Shown: piece by piece, positions 6,836 through 13,157 of the stretch
Position numbering within the stretch: the first letter of the stretch is position 1
Layout: the number at the start of each line of letters is the position of its first letter
Notes under the pieces: model-generated
Told to the model about the DNA's origin: nothing
The model's input: only the letters and a program-made list of their open reading frames with translations
Database searches by the model: none
DNA from: Methanobacteriota archaeon
GTDB lineage: Archaea; Thermoplasmatota; Thermoplasmata; RBG-16-68-12
Assembly: GCA_005879065.1 (NCBI GenBank)
Contig: VBLU01000073.1
Coordinates: 1 to 27,451, forward strand
Length of the DNA: 27,451 nt
Direction: 5' to 3'
Made by a program: the position numbers and the translations under genes

Positions 6836-8026
6836 ATGGCATCTCGCACGCCCTTGTTTGATTGGCATCGATCGGCCGGCGCACGCTTCATTGAGTTCGG
6901 CGGCTGGGAGATGCCCCTCCAGTACACGGGCATCGTCGAGGAACACGTGACCGTCCGCAAGGCGGTCGGCCTGTTCGATGTGAGCCACATGGGAAAAATC
7001 TTCGTCGAAGGCTCTGCGTCCCACGATTTCCTCCATCGTTTGAGTGCGAATGAAATCTCGTCGACGCCAGCCCGCGCCCGGTACACGCACCTGTTGCGAG
7101 ACGACGGGACGATCATCGATGACGTGATTGTGACGTGCTTGGCGCCGGATCGATTCTTTCTCGTTTGCAATGCCGGGCCCCGTGTCGGCGTGGTGTCGTG
7201 GTTGAAGGATCACATGACGGAGGGCGTGCGTCTCGCGGATCGTACGCTCGAGTTTCTTTGTCTCGCGGTGCAAGGCCCGCGGGCGCCCGAGCTCCTACAG
7301 CGGTTCACGTCCGTGGACCTCTCCCGCCTGAAGCCCTTTTCCGGCGCGGTCCTCGACTTCGTGCCCCCGGCCCCCTGGGGGGCCGCGCCGCGGGCGGTTC
7401 CACCGGAAATCGAGGGGTGGGGGCGGACCCATGCCACGGACCCCTCCATGCCGCATGCAAGGGAGCCCACCGTTTCCGATGGACGGACCGCCTTCCTTGC
7501 GACGCGGACGGGCTATACCGGTGAGGCGGGCTTCGAGCTCTTTCCCACCGCGGCGGAGAGCCTGGGCGTCTGGGAGGCGATCCTGAAATCCGGCGAGGAC
7601 CTCGGCATCCGGCCGATCGGCCTCGGCGCACGGGACACGCTCCGGCTGGAAAAAGGATACCTGCTCTCGGGCCAAGACTTCAACGGGCATCAGACCCCGC
7701 TCGAGGTGAACAGCGAATGGCTCGTGAAGTGGAATCACGACTTCATCGGACGGGGCGCGTTGGAGCGGCAGAGATCACGGGACGACTATCGGAGGCTTGT
7801 CGGCATCCGCATGGAGGATCGAGGGATCCCGCGACACGGGTATCGCGTCCTCTTGCGGGGGGCGGAAGTCGGGCCGGTGACGAGTGGTACGATGTCTCCC
7901 TCCCTTCGAGTGGGGATCGCGCTCGCTTCCGTGAACAAGGCGGCCTCCGCCATCGGGACTACGTTGGATGTCGACATCCGAGGGACCTTGCATCCGGCGC
8001 GCGTCGTGAAGCTCCCCTTCCTGTGA
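6836..8026 (+). CDS. gcvT: GcvT-family aminomethyltransferase
   Basis: The T protein of the glycine cleavage system moves the methylene group from the H protein to tetrahydrofolate (or tetrahydromethanopterin) and releases ammonia. Seen in 396 aa: TPLFDWHRSAGARFIEFGGWEMPLQY at the start, RKAVGLFDVSHMG (41-53), TIIDDVIV with the catalytic Asp (near 95), RTGYTGEAGFELF (224-236), GARDTLRLEKGYLLSGQD, and a C-terminal barrel. ATG 6836 fits the family start, although a GGGAGGAAGG lies about 30 nt upstream and in-frame TTG codons exist. Residues about 176-216 are a Pro-rich, low-complexity insertion not normally present between the two N-terminal subdomains. No gcvH or gcvP is in the window. Confidence 0.9.
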   Translation: MASRTPLFDWHRSAGARFIEFGGWEMPLQYTGIVEEHVTVRKAVGLFDVSHMGKIFVEGSASHDFLHRLSANEISSTPARARYTHLLRDDGTIIDDVIVTCLAPDRFFLVCNAGPRVGVVSWLKDHMTEGVRLADRTLEFLCLAVQGPRAPELLQRFTSVDLSRLKPFSGAVLDFVPPAPWGAAPRAVPPEIEGWGRTHATDPSMPHAREPTVSDGRTAFLATRTGYTGEAGFELFPTAAESLGVWEAILKSGEDLGIRPIGLGARDTLRLEKGYLLSGQDFNGHQTPLEVNSEWLVKWNHDFIGRGALERQRSRDDYRRLVGIRMEDRGIPRHGYRVLLRGAEVGPVTSGTMSPSLRVGIALASVNKAASAIGTTLDVDIRGTLHPARVVKLPFL

Positions 8027-8095
8027 GGCCCCGTCCCTCGATGGGAGTAGGTTCACCCATCTCCCTCCGTACCTTGATATGGAACGTGTCGGTAT

Positions 8096-8147
8096 GGTAA
8101 CAAACGTGGTAACAGGCGCGCGGACTGCTGGTAACATACGTGGTTCA
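8096..8147 (+). promoter_or_regulatory. Direct repeats upstream of ribonucleotide reductase
   Basis: GGTAACAAACGTGGTAACA (8096-8114) and GGTAACATACGTGGTTCA (8130-8147) share GGTAACA-ACGTGGT and begin 34 bp apart. A third GGTAACA lies within the first copy at 8108-8114. They end just before a TATA-like GGACTATACC (8152-8161). This is where an archaeal activator or repressor would bind, and the sequence does not look like the bacterial NrdR box. The rest of 8027-8247 shows no gene. Confidence 0.45.
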
Positions 8148-8247
8148 AAAAGGACTATACCGCGGGCGCTCCTTCGCGGCGCCCCCCAGGGATGGTCTCG
8201 CCGCTTCTGCAGCCCCAGACTCCGTCCCCCCGGATGAGGTTGCCTAG

Positions 8248-10821
8248 ATGGAAGAAGTCAAGATGGATGATTCGAGGGCCCTCGAGGTTGTGGCCCGTGA
8301 GCCGGATCCGAAGCTGTCCGAGAATGCATTGCGTGTCCTCCAGAAGCGGTACCTCAAAAAAGACGACACGGGCCGAGTCATCGAGACGCCGAAAGAGCTG
8401 TTTGCGCGCGTCGCCTGGAATCTTGCGCAGGCGGAACGGAACTACGGCGCTACCGAGGCGCAGATCGAGGAGACAGCCCGCCGGTTCTTCCACATTATAT
8501 CAAGTCTCGAGTTCTTGCCGAACAGTCCGACACTCATGAACGCCGGTCTGGAGCTGCAGCAGTTGAGTGCTTGCTTCGCGGCCGGGACGCCAGTCAGTAC
8601 GAGTCTAGGGCCGAAACCGATCGAAGAAGTGGTCGCGGGAGATTTGGTCCTTACGCACACAGGTCGGTATCGCAGAGTCCTCGCAACGTCGCGGCGAGAG
8701 TCAAGCGTGAACCGAATCAAGATACATCGAATGCCCGCTATGTTTGCGAGCGATGAGCACCCGTTCCTTACGCCTGACGGTTGGGTACCGGCTAGTGAAT
8801 TGGCGGATCGCTACGTACGTCTCGGTCGACCGGCAGAAGGCGTCTCGAAGACCCACATCGAGTTTGAGGGCGAGGTAGAGGGCGACTTCGTATACAGAAA
8901 CAAGGTCGGACGGTCCGATATCTCGAAACAGCGTCACCAGCAACTCGGGACGCGAAGCCTTCAGATCAAACCAGTGAAGGCGAGAGCGCAACTCGACGAG
9001 ACCACGGGCTGGTTCTTTGGTATGTATCTCGCCGAGGGCGAAATCAACCCCGAGCTTCGATCTGTGCGTTTCACACTGGGCCTGCACGAAGAAGTCTATG
9101 CGAATCGGCTGACCACGATTCTGAGGGAGCGATTCGGAGTGGGCGCTGAAATTACTCATGTTATCGATGCTCCAACTTCGTGGCTCACGGTGCGGGCACA
9201 CAGCAAGATTCTTTGCGAGTGGATTGCGGCAGAGTTCAGCCGCGGATTCGCAGGCAAGAAACTACCACACTGGATTCACGCGACCCCCACGGAATTCCGC
9301 AAAGGACTCCTCCGAGGTGTCGCAGACGGGGATGGAACGAGAGTGAACGTAAACCAGACTAGAGTCACGATGTCAAACGAAGGGCTCGTGCGGCAACTGT
9401 TCGAGGTCGCAGTCGGGCTGGGTCAAACACCCTGTCTCAAATCGGAATACGTGCCGGAAAATGCCACCGCAACCCCGTGGTCGATTACTTTGGGTGGAAA
9501 ACCGATGTACGTTCGCGACGGAGCTTACCTCGTAGAGTCCGTTGAACCTGTCGCGGGCGTGACGACCGTGTTTAACTTGGAAGTCGAGGGGGACAACACA
9601 TACGTTGCCAACGGCATCATCGTACACAACTGCTTCGTCCTGCCCGTCGACGATAGTCTCGCGGGGATTTTTCAGACGCTCAAGGAATCGGCTTTGATTC
9701 ACCAGTCAGGGGGAGGAACCGGCTACTCCTTTTCACGTCTGCGACCGAAGAACGATTTCGTGAAGTCGACAATGGGCGTCGCGAGCGGGCCCGTGTCTTT
9801 CATGAAGGTATATGATGCAGCGACGCAACAGGTTAAACAAGGATCCAAGAGGAGGGGTGCTAACATGGGCATCCTTCGCGTGGACCATCCGGATATTCTA
9901 GAGTTCATCACGTGCAAAGACAAGACGAACGAAATTACGAACTTCAACATCTCGGTTGCGATTACGGACAAGTTCATGGAGTCCCTGAAATCAGGGACTA
10001 AGTACGACCTCGTGAATCCGCGGAACAATCAGATCGCCGGGCAGCTCGATGCGCGCGAGGTCCTCGACAAGATTGCGTTTCAGGCCTGGAAGAACGGGGA
10101 GCCCGGCCTGTTCTTCATTGATGAGAACAACCGCCGCCAGCCGACGCCTCACGTCGCGGACATGGAGGCGACGAACCCATGCGGAGAACAACCGCTCTTG
10201 CCGTATGAGTCTTGCAACCTGGGGTCCATCGATCTCGCGCGGCATATGAAACGCAATGCCGTGGGCCGCTGGGATGTCGACTGGAAGAAACTCGAGGGTA
10301 CGATCCGCGCGACGACGCGCATGCTCGATGACGTCATCGACATGAACGTGTACCCGGTCAAGCAAATTGAGGAGATGACCTACGCCACGCGAAAAATCGG
10401 CCTTGGGGTCATGGGCTTCGCGCGGATGCTGTTCATGCTCGAGGTCCCGTATGATTCTAAGGAGGGCGTCGAGTGGGGCCGCAAGATCATGCAATTTATC
10501 CAGGAGACGGGATATAATGAGAGCGCCAAGCTCGCGGAGGAACGCGGCGTCTATCCCGCCTGGGAGGGGAGCCGTCACCAAGAGAAAGGCCTGCGGCTTC
10601 GCAACTCCTACGTCACCACGGTCGCACCGACCGGCACCCTCTCGATGATCGCGGACACGTCCGGGGGCTGTGAGCCGGAGTTCAGCCTGATTTGGTACAA
10701 GCGCGTGATGGACGGCGAGGAGCTCCCGTATTTCCTCGGCTACTTCGAGGAAGTCGCGAAGCGCGAAGGATTTTGGCGCGAGGACCTCGTGCAGAAAATC
10801 CTCGACAACCATGGGACGTGA
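8248..10821 (+). CDS. nrdJ: Class II (B12) ribonucleotide reductase with intein, 3'-truncated frame
   Basis: Reduces ribonucleotides with an adenosylcobalamin-generated thiyl radical. This frame is 857 aa: N-extein 1-108, intein 109-461, C-extein 462-857. After splicing, LSA joins CFVLPVDDS, placing a redox Cys at the junction. Further seen: HQSGGGTGYSFSRLRPKND, the GSKRRGANMG loop, NPCGEQPLLPYESCNLGS (thiyl-radical Cys and second redox Cys, near 10174) and VAPTGTLSMIAD. The start ATG has GAGGT about 7 nt upstream. The frame ends at TGA 10819-10821 right after ILDNHGT. There family members continue for about 55 residues, including the AFQ-x-x-x-DNAVSKT barrel segment, before the DVKRAYLLAF that is found here in another frame. 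So a conserved block is missing and the gene is split. Confidence 0.92.
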   Translation: MEEVKMDDSRALEVVAREPDPKLSENALRVLQKRYLKKDDTGRVIETPKELFARVAWNLAQAERNYGATEAQIEETARRFFHIISSLEFLPNSPTLMNAGLELQQLSACFAAGTPVSTSLGPKPIEEVVAGDLVLTHTGRYRRVLATSRRESSVNRIKIHRMPAMFASDEHPFLTPDGWVPASELADRYVRLGRPAEGVSKTHIEFEGEVEGDFVYRNKVGRSDISKQRHQQLGTRSLQIKPVKARAQLDETTGWFFGMYLAEGEINPELRSVRFTLGLHEEVYANRLTTILRERFGVGAEITHVIDAPTSWLTVRAHSKILCEWIAAEFSRGFAGKKLPHWIHATPTEFRKGLLRGVADGDGTRVNVNQTRVTMSNEGLVRQLFEVAVGLGQTPCLKSEYVPENATATPWSITLGGKPMYVRDGAYLVESVEPVAGVTTVFNLEVEGDNTYVANGIIVHNCFVLPVDDSLAGIFQTLKESALIHQSGGGTGYSFSRLRPKNDFVKSTMGVASGPVSFMKVYDAATQQVKQGSKRRGANMGILRVDHPDILEFITCKDKTNEITNFNISVAITDKFMESLKSGTKYDLVNPRNNQIAGQLDAREVLDKIAFQAWKNGEPGLFFIDENNRRQPTPHVADMEATNPCGEQPLLPYESCNLGSIDLARHMKRNAVGRWDVDWKKLEGTIRATTRMLDDVIDMNVYPVKQIEEMTYATRKIGLGVMGFARMLFMLEVPYDSKEGVEWGRKIMQFIQETGYNESAKLAEERGVYPAWEGSRHQEKGLRLRNSYVTTVAPTGTLSMIADTSGGCEPEFSLIWYKRVMDGEELPYFLGYFEEVAKREGFWREDLVQKILDNHGT
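8572..9630 (+). mobile_element. LAGLIDADG intein in nrdJ, 353 aa
   Basis: The intein starts at Cys (8572-8574) and ends at Asn (9628-9630) before the C-extein Cys. N-terminal splicing motifs: CFAAGTPVSTS, EEVVAGDLVLT and the block B histidine in ASDEHPFLTPDG. Homing endonuclease motifs: WFFGMYLAEG (near 9010) and LLRGVADGDG (near 9307), each keeping an acidic catalytic position, so the endonuclease may be active. C-terminal motifs: VFNLEVEGDNTYVANG and IIVHN. Within it, bases are less GC-rich and codons such as ATA and AGA are commoner than in the exteins, which fits horizontal acquisition. Insertion exactly before the redox cysteine is a known site class for ribonucleotide reductase inteins. 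Confidence 0.95.
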
Positions 10822-11507
10822 AAAGGGCCTACCTCCTCGCGTTCGATCTGCATTGCAAAGGCATCACCGTCTACCGCGACGGCTCGAGGGAAGACCAGGT
10901 CCTGAACATCGGTATCGCGGCGGAGAAGCCGACGGCAGTCCACGTCGAAGTCCCGTCGGAGACCGCGGTCCTCCGACCGAGGCCCCGGCCCGACGTGATC
11001 ACGGGCCGCACACAGAAGATCCTCACCGGATACGGCGCGCTGTATGTGACCGTCAACGAGGACGAGAAGGGCCTGTTCGAAATTTTCGCGCAGATCGGCC
11101 GCGGCGGCGGATACACGGCATCCTTCACCGAAGGGATCGCCCGACTCGTGTCTCTCTGCCTGCGGTCCGGCGTCCCGGTCGACGAGATCATCGATCAGCT
11201 CGAGGGCATCCGCAGCCCGCGGATCGCGGTGGACCACGGCGAGCGCGTGTACTCGATCCCCGATGCGATCGCGAAGGCGATCAAGCGCCATATCGGGATG
11301 CAGAAGACCGGGGTGCAACCTCCCGTAGAGACCTTCGATGAACTAGGCGGCGCGGTCGAGACCGACGTCGAGTTGGAGAAAGAGTCCCGCGATGCGGCGG
11401 AGCTCCTGCGGAAGGGCCTGAACCCGGAGTGCCCGGAGTGCGGCAAATCCCTCGTCTTCGAAGAGGGATGCGTGAAGTGTCACGCCTGCGGGTACTCAGA
11501 GTGCTGA
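10818..11507 (+). CDS. nrdJ: Ribonucleotide reductase C-terminal part in a separate frame
   Basis: About 229 aa continuing the class II reductase. It begins with DVKRAYLLAFDLHCKGITVYRDGSR, the conserved segment that follows the missing block. A region typical of NrdJ comes next (TGYGALYVTVNED, FEIFAQIGRGGGYTAS). It ends in CPECGKSLVFEEGC-x-x-CHACGYSEC, the cysteine-rich tail that re-reduces the active site. The only start near the junction is GTG 10818-10820, which overlaps the upstream TGA as GTGA. Translational coupling of two halves is thus formally possible, but the absent barrel segment argues against a working split enzyme. Confidence 0.85.
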   Translation: MKRAYLLAFDLHCKGITVYRDGSREDQVLNIGIAAEKPTAVHVEVPSETAVLRPRPRPDVITGRTQKILTGYGALYVTVNEDEKGLFEIFAQIGRGGGYTASFTEGIARLVSLCLRSGVPVDEIIDQLEGIRSPRIAVDHGERVYSIPDAIAKAIKRHIGMQKTGVQPPVETFDELGGAVETDVELEKESRDAAELLRKGLNPECPECGKSLVFEEGCVKCHACGYSEC

Positions 11508-11548
11508 GCGACCCCGTCGAACCCCGACGCAGCCCGTCACCGAGACGC

Positions 11549-11992
11549 TCACTTGTCGAGCAGCTCAATCCAAATTCCGTTCGGGTCGCGGATGTAGGAT
11601 TCGCTCCAGTCCCCGATCGAATACGGCTCGACGATGATTTCAACGCCCTTTCGTCGGAGATCCCCGACGGTCGCCACAAGGTTTTCGACTTCGAAGGCGA
11701 GATGATCTAGATCCTCGCCGTTTGAGTACGGAGCCCAGAATGAGCTGCCTTCCTCGTAGAAATTGAGTTCGAGTTCTTGCTCGGACCCCGGACTCCGGAG
11801 AGTCGCGACCTCACCCTTCGTTGGGGCGGTCGTCATGCGTTCGACGAGCGTCATCCCGAGAACCTGGGTGTAGAATCGGATGGATTCGTCCATGTCTCTT
11901 ACTCGGATCCCCGTGTACACGAACCGGAAAGGCAAAGCGTCACCGAGGTCGAAAAGTGCGGGGCGTTCATAATGTATCGGAATCGACTGCAT
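11549..11992 (-). CDS. VOC-superfamily (glyoxalase-like) protein
   Basis: A metal-dependent VOC-fold protein of the lactoylglutathione lyase/dioxygenase type, 147 aa from ATG 11992. Seen: FRFVYTGIRVRDMDESIRFYTQVLGM, SEQELELNFYEE, DHLAFEVENL with a ligand-type His, and the closing DPNGIWIELLD with the last acidic ligand. The first ligand position, often His in glyoxalase I, is not His (VYTGI), so substrate and metal use are uncertain. A TTG at 11933-11935 just before PFRFVYTG is an attractive alternative start, because a TATA-like ATACATTATG (near 11968-11978, minus strand) lies inside the longer version. It is divergent from the next gene, with overlapping promoters. Confidence 0.85.
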   Translation of the reverse strand: MQSIPIHYERPALFDLGDALPFRFVYTGIRVRDMDESIRFYTQVLGMTLVERMTTAPTKGEVATLRSPGSEQELELNFYEEGSSFWAPYSNGEDLDHLAFEVENLVATVGDLRRKGVEIIVEPYSIGDWSESYIRDPNGIWIELLDK

Positions 11993-12036
11993 CCGACGTC
12001 GAAAGGGCCAAGTCCCGCGGTGCCGTCCGGTCGGGC

Positions 12037-13041
12037 ATGGTCCGCGTCCTGTTCTCGTCCCCGATGGACCCAGAGCGGCGCGCGGTCATCGCCGCGAAGG
12101 CCGCGGCCGCGTTCGAGCCGGTGATCCTAGAGGACGTGCCGGCGTCCCAACGCGCGGGCGTCTGGGAGTCGGCGGACGTCCTCGTGTGCACGGGCTTCGG
12201 TCCCGAGCTGCCGACAGACCTCCCGTCGCGGGCGCCCCGCCTCCGGATGGTCCAGACGCTCCTCGCGGGCGTGGACCATCTGCCGTTCGAGCGCCTCCCG
12301 CGGTCCGCGATCGTATGCAGCAACGCGGGGGCCTACAACACGTCCGTCGCGGAACATGCGATGGCCCTCCTCCTCGCCGCGGCGAAGGACGTGGTGATGC
12401 GCACGGAGGAGATCCGCCGCGGAATCTTCGACCAGGGCGTGATGAACAAGGGCCTCGCCGGATCGACGGTCCTGCTCCTCGGGATGGGCGGGATTGGGGC
12501 CGAGGTCGCGCGACTGTGCAAGGCGTTCCGCATGCACACGATCGGGCTCTCGCGATCGCGCCCTCAAGATCCCGCGTTGGATGAGGCCGCAACGATTGAC
12601 GACCTGCGTAGGTTCCTTCCGCGCGCCGACTTCGTCGTCCTGGCCCTCCCTCTCACGCGGCAGACCGCGGGCCTCGTGGATCGCGCGTTCCTCGCGGCGA
12701 TGAAGCCCGACGCGGTCCTCGTGAACATCGCCCGCGGTAAGATCATCCTCGAAGACGATCTGTTCGAACACCTGCGGACCCATCCCGGATTCCGCGCGGC
12801 CCTCGATGTCTGGTGGACCTACCCGGACACGAAGCATGGACGGCCGTTCCATCGTCCGTTCCACGAGCTCCCGAACGTCCTCATGACGCCGCACGTCGCG
12901 AACGCGATCCCGAGCCAGCGCCGCGACGCGATGGAGGCCGCCCTGGACAACGTGCTCCGGTTCCTCCGCGGGGAGACGCCTCGGCATGTCGTCCGGCCGG
13001 AGGAGTATACGCGTCCTGCCGCGAAGGAAGGGAGTCGCTGA
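12037..13041 (+). CDS. D-isomer-specific 2-hydroxyacid dehydrogenase
   Basis: A 334-aa NAD(P)-dependent oxidoreductase interconverting a 2-hydroxyacid and a 2-oxoacid. Seen: AGVDHLPFERL, EHAMALLLAAAKDV, the Rossmann loop LLGMGGIGAEVA (residues 147-158), the catalytic Arg in VNIARGKII (near 230) and the catalytic His in MTPHVAN (near 288). The segment that normally reads DVFEEEP, with the Glu paired to the His, reads ALDVWWTYPDTKHG. The usual Glu is absent, somewhat like formate dehydrogenase, where another residue takes its place. The substrate is unknown. ATG 12037 gives the usual N-terminus (MVRVLFSS). The gene shares a divergent A/T-rich promoter with the VOC gene. Confidence 0.9.
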   Translation: MVRVLFSSPMDPERRAVIAAKAAAAFEPVILEDVPASQRAGVWESADVLVCTGFGPELPTDLPSRAPRLRMVQTLLAGVDHLPFERLPRSAIVCSNAGAYNTSVAEHAMALLLAAAKDVVMRTEEIRRGIFDQGVMNKGLAGSTVLLLGMGGIGAEVARLCKAFRMHTIGLSRSRPQDPALDEAATIDDLRRFLPRADFVVLALPLTRQTAGLVDRAFLAAMKPDAVLVNIARGKIILEDDLFEHLRTHPGFRAALDVWWTYPDTKHGRPFHRPFHELPNVLMTPHVANAIPSQRRDAMEAALDNVLRFLRGETPRHVVRPEEYTRPAAKEGSR

Positions 13042-13091
13042 ATTCCCGCCCCCGGACTCCGGATTCTCTGAGAGAATTAGGACGCAAGCTT

Positions 13092-13109
13092 TAAGGACAA
13101 AGGTCCTTA
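13092..13109 (+). promoter_or_regulatory. Inverted repeat over the gdhA promoter
   Basis: TAAGGACAAAGGTCCTTA has perfect 7-bp arms (13092-13098 and 13103-13109) around a 4-nt loop. It overlaps the TATA-like CTTTAAGG (13089-13096) that lies before glutamate dehydrogenase. Its position over the promoter and before the predicted start of transcription is that of a repressor site; Lrp-type regulators commonly act on such genes in archaea. The regulator is not identified. Confidence 0.5.
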
Positions 13110-13157
13110 CTCGCGGCACTCTCGTCGACGGTCTTGTAGATTCGGAGAGGTGTTTGA

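Noticed and set aside
8027..8247. Cobalamin riboswitch before the B12-dependent reductase
   Set aside because: No B12-box-like core or long stem set is visible; only direct repeats and a TATA-like box are found.
10815..10825. Programmed frameshift or coupled split gene (GTGA) in nrdJ
   Set aside because: A frameshift alone would not restore the roughly 55 missing conserved residues; no slippery heptamer is seen.
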